This document shows, one piece after another, positions 5,730 to 13,245 of a stretch of 13,266 bases of DNA. Origin of the DNA: Nitrososphaerota archaeon (GTDB lineage: Archaea > Thermoproteota > Nitrososphaeria > Nitrososphaerales > Nitrosopumilaceae); assembly GCA_016126025.1 (NCBI GenBank), contig JAEFDA010000063.1:1-13266 (forward strand). The letters are read 5' to 3'. The position numbers and the translations under genes are program-made. Each line of letters starts with the position of its first letter. Within the stretch, counting starts at the first letter, position 1. Under the pieces are notes generated by a model. It had not been told where the DNA came from and did not search any database. It was given only the letters and a program-made list of their open reading frames with translations.

Positions 5730-7040
5730 TTACCACCCGGACAGCTTCATCTTCGAGACGGCCCGGGCCGCCCCCTCCGAGGCAGCCTCGTAGGTGGCCC
5801 GGTAGAGGTCGATCAGTCCGGCACACTTCCCGGAGCCGGCCACCTCCATATAGTCGACATGCAGCGCCTCGTCGGTCCACTCCGACATGGTTCGGTTCCC
5901 GGCCACAAAGTACTGCATCCAGATACCAGCCTCCATCGCGTCGTAGTCAACCTTGACATCGTGCTCGTCGGCGAAGTAATCCAAGGCGGTGCTGCCCGGG
6001 TAGGTGGCGCGCCCCAGTCTAGCGGCGGCCCGGACGGCATCCCCATAGGATGACTCAAACGCTCTCTGGTCGGGGCCGGTCGCGTAGGCTCCGGCCGCCA
6101 TCGTTCCATAGATGGTCAGAAACGTGCCCCTGCACGCCCACTCTGCTGCACGCTCGGCGACTATCTGGGGGGCGAGCCGCGCCACCTCGTCGGCGGCGCT
6201 GGCGCCGTCCCGACACGATGCTACGGCGGCCACCAACTCGTCCGCGGCCAGCTCTACGGCCTCCGCCGGGGCGTCCTCCATCCCGGCGGCCATCAGCGGC
6301 AGCCTAGCCCGGATGTCCTCTGCCGCCCTCCGGAAGGCCGGGCCCCGGACGGCGGCGACGGCGCGCCCGAACACGGCGGCGACGGCCGCATCCACCGCCG
6401 TCCCGGCTCCTTCGGAGCCGGCCGGGTATACCACCATATCGCAGACCCGTGACGCGGCATCCATGGCCCCCTCCCAAGCGGCCCGTCCCATATCCTCCCC
6501 CGCCATGTGGGTCATCCTCCTCAAGAAGAAGTCGCTCTCGGTACTGCAGTCCTCCCTTGTGGGCAAAGGCTCGAGGCTGTCAAACGGGTAGATCAGGGAC
6601 CTGCGGCGCACCTCGTTGAGCATCATCAGATGGTCCGGCCGCGGCCCCTTCGCATCTATCAGGCAGGCGGCCTCTTCGGGGAAGGCGGTGGTGAAGGCGT
6701 CGGCGGCGGCCTTGTTGGAGGCCGCCTTGGGTATGTCACACAGCGCGTCTGGGATGCTGTGGCGCGTCGCGCTGTGGACGAACCAGGCGATCGGGTCGAT
6801 GCCTGCCTCGACGGCCGCCTCGAGCACCATCCCGAAGCTGGCGCGGTCGACCGCCCCGCCGGAGCCGTCCCGGGCCGCGGTGCGGGCCGTTCCGAATATC
6901 CTGTCCAGGCTGGCGGCGCCGTCGGCCCCGGATAGGCCATCGAGGATATCCGAACGCACCACCCCGGCCATCTCCACCGCATCAAGGAGTGCTTCGGACA
7001 GGGACAGTACCAGGGCAGGATCCGGACTGCGGCGCGCCAT
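5730..7040 (-). CDS. Unrecognised alanine-rich helical protein, 436 residues
   Basis: The frame is open from 7088, but ATG 7040 lies about 26 bases after a TATA-like TAAATT (7064-7069) and is taken as a leaderless start. The product is cytoplasmic by appearance, with no signal peptide or membrane helix. It is rich in Ala, Asp, Glu and Arg and is predicted to be nearly all helical. Three parts can be seen. An N-terminal section, about 1-180, contains the cluster IDPIAWFVHS and ends near ESDFFLRRMTHMAGEDMG. A central Ala-rich helical section spans about 185-300. A C-terminal module, about 313-434, contains AFESSYGDAV, GIWMQYFVAGNR and LYRATYEAASEGAAR, and is shared with the fragment at 4613-4975. 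I do not recognise the family and see no catalytic motif. Confidence 0.78.
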   Translation of the reverse strand: MARRSPDPALVLSLSEALLDAVEMAGVVRSDILDGLSGADGAASLDRIFGTARTAARDGSGGAVDRASFGMVLEAAVEAGIDPIAWFVHSATRHSIPDALCDIPKAASNKAAADAFTTAFPEEAACLIDAKGPRPDHLMMLNEVRRRSLIYPFDSLEPLPTREDCSTESDFFLRRMTHMAGEDMGRAAWEGAMDAASRVCDMVVYPAGSEGAGTAVDAAVAAVFGRAVAAVRGPAFRRAAEDIRARLPLMAAGMEDAPAEAVELAADELVAAVASCRDGASAADEVARLAPQIVAERAAEWACRGTFLTIYGTMAAGAYATGPDQRAFESSYGDAVRAAARLGRATYPGSTALDYFADEHDVKVDYDAMEAGIWMQYFVAGNRTMSEWTDEALHVDYMEVAGSGKCAGLIDLYRATYEAASEGAARAVSKMKLSGW

Positions 7041-7063
7041 GCCGCTACAGGGAGGTACTGCCC

Positions 7064-7069
7064 TAAATT
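7064..7069 (-). promoter_or_regulatory. TATA box of the 436-residue protein gene
   Basis: AATTTA on the minus strand is centred about 26 bases before ATG 7040, so the transcript is probably leaderless. Confidence 0.45.
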
Positions 7070-7233
7070 GCGTGCGGTGCTTGCGCAAACGCTGGTACTA
7101 CCCAGACTTGGCCGTTCCGGCATCCGGGATCTCTGCCCGAAACCTTAGGCGCTTTTGCATGAGGTGATTCGCAATTAGCATCTGTGGGGTCTTGGTGGAT
7201 TTGAGTGTGGAATCCTTATTGCGAATTACGTCT

Positions 7234-7332
7234 ATTAACGCGTGGTGCCTGTGCATCACGGTGCTGGTGTCCGCGTGTTTCCGTACCGTATCGCGGACTG
7301 GCCGCCCGTCCAGACGGCCACCACGCGTTAAT
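7234..7332. repeat. MITE-like element with 13-bp terminal inverted repeats
   Basis: ATTAACGCGTGGT (7234-7246) and its exact reverse complement ACCACGCGTTAAT (7320-7332) bound a 99-base unit. The interior aligns with 3555-3628 at about 80%. An internal stem TGGCCG/CGGCCA lies near 7299-7320. No protein is encoded: the reading frames of the two copies do not conserve amino acids. Terminal inverted repeats, small size and more than one copy fit a miniature inverted-repeat transposable element. No transposase is in the window and no clear target-site duplication was found. Confidence 0.65.
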
Positions 7333-7370
7333 GCGAAAGCTTCCAACTTCGATTCTTTCGCATTAACGCG
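7324..7370. repeat. Perfect 16-bp hairpin
   Basis: CGCGTTAATGCGAAAG (7324-7339) and CTTTCGCATTAACGCG (7355-7370) are exact reverse complements around a 15-base loop. The arm contains the terminal repeat of the adjacent element. The left arm overlaps the right end of that element, so this may be the junction of two element copies placed head to head. Confidence 0.8.
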
Positions 7371-7550
7371 GAATGCCAGCATGCGGCATGCCGGAAGCCA
7401 CAACATAGGGTGGTGGCCACCACTATTCTGAATGGTACGCGCCGGACGTCCACTCGATTTCGGCAGGATCATACGCAAGGGCGCATCTCTCCGGGCGGGC
7501 AGCTAACCCGCGGGCGCATGAATGGCATCCTGTGTTAATGTGAAAGAATC
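7351..7550. repeat. 28-bp imperfect inverted repeat bounding 144 bases
   Basis: Bases 7351-7378 match the reverse complement of 7523-7550 at 24 of 28 positions. All four differences are transitions. The right arm carries TG or CA where the left arm has CG at three of them, as expected from decay of CpG. The right arm ends 15 bases upstream of the TATA box of the solute-binding-protein gene, so it could also act as an operator. Confidence 0.65.
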
Positions 7551-7565
7551 CGGGGACACGTTTAG

Positions 7566-7573
7566 TTTTTATA
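7566..7573 (+). promoter_or_regulatory. TATA box of the cupredoxin/solute-binding-protein gene
   Basis: TTTTTATA is centred about 28 bases upstream of ATG 7598. This is the main reason to choose 7598 over the in-frame ATG at 7580, which would lie only about 10 bases after the box and so outside the transcript. Confidence 0.6.
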
Positions 7574-7597
7574 CGCAGCATGGTCTTTTTGCCGCAA

Positions 7598-9145
7598 ATG
7601 AAACGTCTCAATGTCGCAGTACCGGCTTTGCTGGCGGTGGCCATCTTGGCTATGCCTACCGCCCTTGCAGACCACCCGCAGGTCACCATAACCATAAACC
7701 CCTACTACGAAGGCTGCACAGGCGCCGATGCCTGCTATGGCCCCGGTGCCGAGGTGGCAGTGGATGTCGGCGGTGAGATAGCCTGGACCAACGGCGACGA
7801 GATGCCCCGGAGCATAACCGGCAGCGCGGTGAGTGGCGTGCTCTCCACTGCCGATCAGGATGCGGCCGGCACAGTAACGCTGGCTCCCGGAGAGACCTAC
7901 AGCCTGAGGTTACACGAGACGGGAACGTACGCCTTTTACGATCCAGACTATCCGCAGGTCGCCGGAACCGTCACGGTTCAGGCATCAGGTGATGCCGGCC
8001 ACACGCACGAGCACGACTCCACAGAGCACGACGACGCATACTCTCGCACCATTACTATAGGAGGCGTGTTCGACACCAGCGGAGACTGGGCCGAAACGGG
8101 CGGCGAGATCAAGACCGCCGCGGAGATGGCCGAGTCGGACTTTAACGGATTTCTACGCACCGTCGGGGCGGACTGGAGGCTTGACATAATCTACGAGGAC
8201 AGCCAGACCAGCGGTCCGGTGGCGCTGGAGAAGGTGCAGGCACTCAACGGCAGGAATGTGAAATTGTTGGTGGGCATGGCCCTGAGCTCGCACCTGCAGA
8301 CGGCATACCAGTACACGGCGGACAACGATATGCTCGTGGTGAGCTGCTGCTCGACTGCAGCACACCTGGCCATAGACGACCACATATTCCGCCTCCGACC
8401 CGATGACAGCCGGCAGGCGCCCGCAATGAACACCATGTTGCAGAACGCCGGCATAGAGGTGCTCTATATGGTAAACCGGAACGATGCCTGGGGCGACGGC
8501 TTCCGGAAGGCCATCAAAGACGTATACGGCGGCATATTTGTGGAGGGGATCAGTTACGATCCGGCCCAGAGGGACCTCTCCGCAGCGGCCGGCCTGATAG
8601 ATGAGGAGATAGGCGAGCTGATCGACGAGCACGGCGCCGACAAGGTCGCCGTATTCTACGTGGGCTTTGACAAGATAATACAGCTGACCGAGATCCTGAA
8701 GAACTACGAGAACGCCTCCAAGGTAAGGTGGTTCGGATCCAACGTGCAGGCGGATGCGGATCATTATCTGGACAACCCCGCCTCGGCCGAGTTCTTCGAG
8801 ACCACAAGATTTACGGCCGTAAAGACCGTCACGCCGGACAACCCCATACGCCAGGAACTGAACGAGAGGATCCGGGCCATATACGACAGGGAGCCCAGCA
8901 TATACAGCCATTCGGCGTATGACTCGGTGTGGCTTCTCGGATATGCCATACACCTGACGCAGAGCACCGACGCGGACACCCTCAAGACGGTCATTCCGCT
9001 GGTGGCCGAGCGGATGGAGGGCTCGTTTGGCAGCCTGCGGCTCACCGACGTCGGCGACGTGGCCTCAGAATACTACGAGGTGTGGACGGTACGGGACGGC
9101 GAGTGGGTGCGCGAGTACGACATCACCGCCAACGCGGCCGAGTAG
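7598..9145 (+). CDS. Secreted fusion: cupredoxin-fold domain plus ABC-type solute-binding protein
   Basis: This encodes 515 residues. A Sec signal peptide covers residues 1-24 (KR, hydrophobic core, cleavage after TALA). Residues 25-128 form a cupredoxin-like beta domain: paired Cys40/Cys46 before a conserved strand (VAVDVGGEIAWTNGD), then GETYSLRLHETGTYAFYDP and a closing VAGTVTV. The expected type-1 copper ligands are not there. The first His position is Arg71 (PRSITG), and the Cys-x2-His-x2-Met segment reads D-x2-Y-x2-V (DPDYPQV). A His/Asp/Glu-rich linker (GHTHEHDSTEHDD, 134-146) leads to a type I periplasmic-binding fold of the branched-chain amino acid/urea receptor type (about 149-510). 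No lipobox, C-terminal anchor or adjacent permease/ATPase genes are seen. The ligand is unknown. It is probably an extracellular receptor or binding protein. Confidence 0.88.
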   Translation: MKRLNVAVPALLAVAILAMPTALADHPQVTITINPYYEGCTGADACYGPGAEVAVDVGGEIAWTNGDEMPRSITGSAVSGVLSTADQDAAGTVTLAPGETYSLRLHETGTYAFYDPDYPQVAGTVTVQASGDAGHTHEHDSTEHDDAYSRTITIGGVFDTSGDWAETGGEIKTAAEMAESDFNGFLRTVGADWRLDIIYEDSQTSGPVALEKVQALNGRNVKLLVGMALSSHLQTAYQYTADNDMLVVSCCSTAAHLAIDDHIFRLRPDDSRQAPAMNTMLQNAGIEVLYMVNRNDAWGDGFRKAIKDVYGGIFVEGISYDPAQRDLSAAAGLIDEEIGELIDEHGADKVAVFYVGFDKIIQLTEILKNYENASKVRWFGSNVQADADHYLDNPASAEFFETTRFTAVKTVTPDNPIRQELNERIRAIYDREPSIYSHSAYDSVWLLGYAIHLTQSTDADTLKTVIPLVAERMEGSFGSLRLTDVGDVASEYYEVWTVRDGEWVREYDITANAAE

Positions 9146-9272
9146 CTTTTCTGCTGTAGCCCATATTCCAGATGCCGGGGCGACTGATCGGACGGCTTGG
9201 GGCCGTTCCCGCCGACATCATGCCGGTTGGCGTCCCCAAAGCACGCCGCTGCAGGTCAGATGGCCTACCTGC
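9146..9272. terminator. Possible convergent terminator region
   Basis: A short T-run (CTTTTCT) follows the TAG at 9145, and archaeal termination uses such U-rich tracts. A small stem, GCAGGT/ACCTGC at 9251-9256 and 9267-9272, spans the stop codon of the convergent SWIM gene. Both are weak signals. Confidence 0.3.
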
Positions 9273-10134
9273 CCTTCTCGCCTTGGCTGCCGAGGCCCTC
9301 GCCCAGAAACGCGTCCATCCCCGCCGGCGAGGCTGCCCGGTACGCCTCCTCCATGGCGGGCACAAAGTCCTCCTCTCCCCTCCAGAACGGAAAGCCCCCC
9401 AGCCGCTTGGGCAGCGCCGCGGCCATGGCGGGTATCTCCGCCGTCCCGGACGAGTCAGGCGCCCCGGCGCCCGGCCTGCCCCAGAACTCGGCCGGATCCG
9501 CCGGCAGTGGCTGGGGAGGCTCGGCCGGCCTCACTTTCCCTCCATCGGACTCCCGCTGGAGCCCGGCCATCTCGAGTATGTCCTCTCTACCGGACCCCCG
9601 CATCTTGAATATCACAAACGGATCCCGGTCAAACTCCTCGCCCAGCAGGATGTAGACCGCCGCTATGTGCTTGCACGGGTTGGCCCAGTCGGGACAGTTG
9701 CAGACCGTGTTCATATCCCCGCTCCGGCCGGGAAACAGTGAGAGCTCGGCGGACGCGAACAGATCCTCTATGTTCTTGGGCATCCGGCCGGCCAGCAGCT
9801 CGGCGGCCATGGCGGGCCGGCCGACCAGCTCGGCGGCCAGCCTATTCCACTCCGACGGGCTCAGCTGCCTTACACCTATGCTCACTAGGTATGGCTGGCG
9901 CCTCGAGCCCTGCACCTTGGCGGTCACAGCCCCCCTGCCCACGTCCACCGACACCACCTGTCCCCGGCGGGCGTACGAGCGGCCCCGGTCCAGCCGGGCC
10001 CCCATCCCGAAGCCCTCCAACACGGCCATCCAGCGCTCGGCCCACCAGCTCTTCTCCCTGCCGCGGCCGGACTGGGACCGTATGCCCCCCTTGACGGGGC
10101 GGGGCGTCGAGGGCGTGTAATAGTAGAACGACAT
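9265..10134 (-). CDS. SWIM zinc-finger protein, partner of the SNF2 ATPase
   Basis: This encodes 289 residues from ATG 10134, three bases after the stop codon of the SNF2 gene, so the two form an operon. The SWIM motif is at residues 145-156: C145-N-C147, six residues, then C154-K-H156 (CNCPDWANPCKH), with the usual HIAAVYILL helix after it. The N-terminal 140 residues hold an aromatic start (SFYYYTPSTPRPVKGG), a WAERWMAVLEGFG segment, and a small beta region (GQVVSVDVGRGAVTAKVQGS) typical of SWIM proteins found beside SNF2 helicases. The last roughly 100 residues are Pro/Gly/Ala-rich and probably flexible. SWIM domains are thought to bind DNA or protein; the exact role of this pair is not established. 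Confidence 0.9.
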   Translation of the reverse strand: MSFYYYTPSTPRPVKGGIRSQSGRGREKSWWAERWMAVLEGFGMGARLDRGRSYARRGQVVSVDVGRGAVTAKVQGSRRQPYLVSIGVRQLSPSEWNRLAAELVGRPAMAAELLAGRMPKNIEDLFASAELSLFPGRSGDMNTVCNCPDWANPCKHIAAVYILLGEEFDRDPFVIFKMRGSGREDILEMAGLQRESDGGKVRPAEPPQPLPADPAEFWGRPGAGAPDSSGTAEIPAMAAALPKRLGGFPFWRGEEDFVPAMEEAYRAASPAGMDAFLGEGLGSQGEKGR

Positions 10135-10137
10135 GGC

Positions 10138-13100
10138 CTATCCGGCCGCCTCGGCGCTCAGGGCCAGCACGTCCCGCAGTTCGTCGTTGGAGAGCTCGGT
10201 CAGCCAGCCTTCGCCGGCGCCCACCGCCCGCTCGGCAATGTCCTTCTTGCGCTCTATCATCTCGTTTATGCGCTCCTCCAGTGTTCCGGCGCAGATAAAC
10301 TTGTAGACCTGGACGTTTCGGGTCTGGCCTATGCGGAAGGCCCTGTCGGTGGCCTGGTTCTCGACGGCGGGGTTCCACCATCGGTCGAAGTGGAAGACGT
10401 GGCTCGCCGCCGTGATGTTCAGCCCGGTGCCGCCTGCCTTCAGGGAGAGTATGAGTACGGGAGCCCCGCCGGCCTGGAACTGCTGTATGATGCGATCGCG
10501 CTGCCCCTGGGGCAGGCCGCCGTGGAAGAAGAGCGCCTCCCGCCCAAACGTCTCCTGGATGTGCCGCTTGAGCATGTGCCCCATCTGGACGAACTGCGTG
10601 AACACCAGGGCCTGGTCGCCCACCGCTATGATCTCCTCGAGCATCTCGGCTAGCCGGTCCATCTTGCCGGAGCGGCCCGCCGCGCCGGACGGCTCGCCCA
10701 GAAAGTGCGCCGGGTGGTTGCAGACCTGCTTGAGCTTGGAGAGGGTTGCCAGTACCAGGCCCCTCCGCTGTATGCCGTCGGCGGCGGCCAGGCGCTCATC
10801 AGCATCCCTGAGTACCGAGGCGTACAGGGTGGCCTGCTCCCGGCTCAGGCTGCAGAACACGTTCATCTCCATCTTTTCTGGCAGGTCCGATATGATGGAG
10901 CTGTCGGTCTTGAGCCGCCGCAGCACGAAGGGGCCGGTGGCACGGCGCAGACGGTCGGCGGCCTTGGCGTCCTGGTGGGCCTGGATCGGCAGCAGAAAGT
11001 TGCGCCGGAACTCCTCCCGGTTGCCCAGGAGGCCGGGGTTCAAAAACTCCATTATCGACCACAGGTCGCCCACGCTGTTCTCCACCGGCGTGCCGGTCAG
11101 CGCAAAGCGCGACTCGGCGTGCAGGGACCGGACAGCCCGGGCCTGCTTGGTCTGGGGGTTCTTGACGTTCTGGGCCTCGTCCAGCACCACCCCGCCCCAT
11201 TCCGTATCCGCCAGAAACTCGTCCCGGTGAGCCAGCCCGTAGCTGGTGACTGTTATGGCGTGTCCGGCGGCTGCGCTCCCGAACTCCTCGTCCTTGAGGC
11301 GGCCGGGGCCGTGGTGCACCATCACGGGGAGGTCCGGCGAGAACCGGGCCGCCTCCCTGTTCCAGTTGCTTATGACGGAGGTGGGGCACACCACCAGTGT
11401 GGGGCGCCGGTCGCCACCCGCCCAGCGGAGCTGTACTGCGGCCAGCACCTGTATGGTCTTGCCCAGGCCCATGTCGTCGGCCAGACAGCCGCCCAGCCCC
11501 CACTTCTGCAGGAACGCCAGCCACGAGTACCCCCGGAGCTGGTAGGGCCGCAGCGACCCGGCAAAGCCCTCCGGCGGTTCGGCGTCCTGCAGCTTGGCGC
11601 TCCCGTCCAGCTGCCCCAGCAACTCCCCCAGGGGGCCTGACGCCTCCACCCCGTCGAACTCCAGTCCGGAAGGCGCCTCGGCGGCGTCCACCCTCATGCG
11701 GAGCACGTCCAAGAGGGTGGAGTTCCGCGTCCCCTTCTTGAGGTATTTTATGGCCGAGCGTATGCCCTCCGCATCCAGTGCCAGCCATTGGCCGCGGACG
11801 CTGACCAGCGGCTGCTTCAGCCGGGCCAGCTCCTCCAGCTCCTCCACTGTCATGGTCTGGTCACCCAGGGCCACCTCCCAGTCGAACCCGAATACCGTGT
11901 CCAGCGTCATGACGCCCAAGCCGTCGGTGCGGGGGGGCCTGACCTTGGCCCGGGCGGTGAGCCGGGTCCCAGACCCGGTCCACCAGGCCGGAAGCAGCAC
12001 CGCGTGGCCTGCCTGCTCCAGGGCGGCGGCCTCCTCGGTCAGGAACCGGTGGGCCCCGGCGGTATCGGCGGCATGGCCGGCCAGCCCGCCGCCCTCAAGG
12101 CCGGCGGCTATGCCGGGGCATATGCCGGCGGCCTGACCCAGCGACGCCAGCAGGAACTCCCGGATGTTTCTGCCGTGCTGCGCCAGCGCCTCGGCCTCGG
12201 CCCCGTCCTTCCAGGCCAGGTCTGCGGGCACCATGAGGCTGGGGTCGGCCCGGGGCTGCACCATATAGCGGACATACCACTGGGAGTCCCGCCCGTCGGC
12301 GGCACCGTTGTCTATACCGTCGGCGGTATCGCCGATGGTGCCGTTACCGGGCCTGGCCGGCTCCTCAAGGCGGAAGCAAAGCCGGAAGGGAGCCTCGGCC
12401 GAGGCGGCCACGGGCCGCCGCCATTCCCGGATGTGGGCGGCCACCTGCGCCGCGTCGGCTCCGTGCCCGCCCATGTCCCCGTCCGTATACCTCAGGGCGT
12501 GGAGCCAGCGGTCGTGCGCGCTGTAAAACTTGTCCCGGCGGAGATCCTCCGGCTTGGCCGCCCGGTGGGTCGCCGCGCGCACCAGCTGGTCCACCATGCC
12601 ATACACCACGGTGCGGAGCACCCCGGCGGCCGGCCTCTTGGGCCGCGCGGCCCCCACCTTGGAGAGGGCCCGTGCCGCGGCGGGCATGCGGCCGGCCAGC
12701 CTCCCGAACCTCTCGGCGTCGACCCCCTCCAGTACCGGCGCCCACACCGCCCAGTACGAGCCGCCCTCAGAGACCATATCGGGGAGGAACTGCTGGCGGG
12801 CCACCAGCGACCCGGCAAGGCGCACGGCCTCGGCCCAGTAGGCCAGGTCCTCGCCCACCACCACGCCGGCCGCCAGGGTATGCCGGCCCATCACACGGCA
12901 CAGGAGGTCCACTGCCTCGTCATGGTACAGCCAGTAGGCCGTGACGGACCACGGGGCCACCTTGGCCTTTGCGCCGGCCGGCGGGGGCTCGGAGATTATA
13001 CCGCTGGAGGGTATGGGGCCGGCCGCCACGGTGGGCATCCAGACGGCCACCTCGTGGGCGCGGTCCGCCGGCGCGAACCCCGGCACCATCTCTTCCAGAG

Positions 13101-13245
13101 CTGCGGCAAGCCGCCCGTCGGCGCCGAACGGATATACGCTCGGGCTGCGGACGGTAGTCTTGATCCGCGGTGCGGCGCCGTCCGCCGACTCCTCCCCCCA
13201 GATTGCCAAGCCGCCCTCAAACTCGCCCGCGTGTAGTACTATCAC
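10138..13245 (-). CDS. SNF2-family DNA-dependent ATPase (helicase-related)
   Basis: This encodes 1035 residues. GTG 13245 is taken as start because MIVLHAGEFEGGLAIWGEE matches the usual beginning of this family. The frame is still open to the window edge 21 bases upstream, so the promoter is not visible. The N-terminal half (about 1-540) resembles the SNF2-associated domain found in prokaryotic members. The two RecA-like lobes carry the SF2 motifs: motif I DMGLGKT (591-597), Ia VVCPTSVISNW, motif II DEAQ (689-692), motif III LTGTPVEN (716-723), FVLRRLKTD, motif V AGGTGLNIT (937-945) and motif VI QATDRAFRIGQ (964-974). All key residues are intact. Such proteins translocate on double-stranded DNA and remodel protein-DNA complexes. 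Candidate jobs are repair, transcription recycling or defence; none is decided by the sequence. Confidence 0.93.
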   Translation of the reverse strand: MIVLHAGEFEGGLAIWGEESADGAAPRIKTTVRSPSVYPFGADGRLAAALEEMVPGFAPADRAHEVAVWMPTVAAGPIPSSGIISEPPPAGAKAKVAPWSVTAYWLYHDEAVDLLCRVMGRHTLAAGVVVGEDLAYWAEAVRLAGSLVARQQFLPDMVSEGGSYWAVWAPVLEGVDAERFGRLAGRMPAAARALSKVGAARPKRPAAGVLRTVVYGMVDQLVRAATHRAAKPEDLRRDKFYSAHDRWLHALRYTDGDMGGHGADAAQVAAHIREWRRPVAASAEAPFRLCFRLEEPARPGNGTIGDTADGIDNGAADGRDSQWYVRYMVQPRADPSLMVPADLAWKDGAEAEALAQHGRNIREFLLASLGQAAGICPGIAAGLEGGGLAGHAADTAGAHRFLTEEAAALEQAGHAVLLPAWWTGSGTRLTARAKVRPPRTDGLGVMTLDTVFGFDWEVALGDQTMTVEELEELARLKQPLVSVRGQWLALDAEGIRSAIKYLKKGTRNSTLLDVLRMRVDAAEAPSGLEFDGVEASGPLGELLGQLDGSAKLQDAEPPEGFAGSLRPYQLRGYSWLAFLQKWGLGGCLADDMGLGKTIQVLAAVQLRWAGGDRRPTLVVCPTSVISNWNREAARFSPDLPVMVHHGPGRLKDEEFGSAAAGHAITVTSYGLAHRDEFLADTEWGGVVLDEAQNVKNPQTKQARAVRSLHAESRFALTGTPVENSVGDLWSIMEFLNPGLLGNREEFRRNFLLPIQAHQDAKAADRLRRATGPFVLRRLKTDSSIISDLPEKMEMNVFCSLSREQATLYASVLRDADERLAAADGIQRRGLVLATLSKLKQVCNHPAHFLGEPSGAAGRSGKMDRLAEMLEEIIAVGDQALVFTQFVQMGHMLKRHIQETFGREALFFHGGLPQGQRDRIIQQFQAGGAPVLILSLKAGGTGLNITAASHVFHFDRWWNPAVENQATDRAFRIGQTRNVQVYKFICAGTLEERINEMIERKKDIAERAVGAGEGWLTELSNDELRDVLALSAEAAG

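Larger units (their letters stand above)
7071..7565. other. Repeat-dense intergenic region between divergent genes
   Basis: About 500 bases separate the divergent 436-residue gene and the solute-binding-protein gene. No coding frame is convincing. The block is packed with inverted repeats. It has a weak, partial similarity near 7071-7096 to the left flank of the copy at 3526-3555. ATTCGCAAT/ATTGCGAAT lie at 7168-7176 and 7219-7227. The MITE-like element is at 7234-7332, a hairpin at 7324-7370, a perfect 14-bp palindrome GTGGTGGCCACCAC at 7410-7423, and an inverted diverged copy at 7523-7550. Confidence 0.65.

Noticed and set aside
5323..5793. Plus-strand open frame (156 codons) between the paralogs
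   Set aside because: Arg/Pro/Ser-rich throughout and it overlaps the 3' end of the 436-residue gene in antisense. There is no promoter at a suitable distance.
7192..7478. Short open frames on both strands inside the repeat block
   Set aside because: The matching stretch in the 3534-3640 copy does not conserve the amino acids. Shared peptides such as FALTR arise only from the inverted-repeat DNA.
7071..7565. Replication origin
   Set aside because: Palindrome-rich and intergenic, but no orc1/cdc6 gene, no recognisable origin-recognition-box repeats and no long AT-rich unwinding tract.
7580..7597. Upstream ATG of the solute-binding-protein gene
   Set aside because: It lies about 10 bases after the TATA box, so it would be outside the transcript. 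The start at 7598 gives a standard signal peptide.
11788..13236. Long plus-strand open frame (482 codons) opposite the SNF2 gene
   Set aside because: It is antisense to a gene with every SNF2 motif. Its product is Gly/Pro/His/Arg-rich without domains. GC-rich codon use leaves the opposite strand open.
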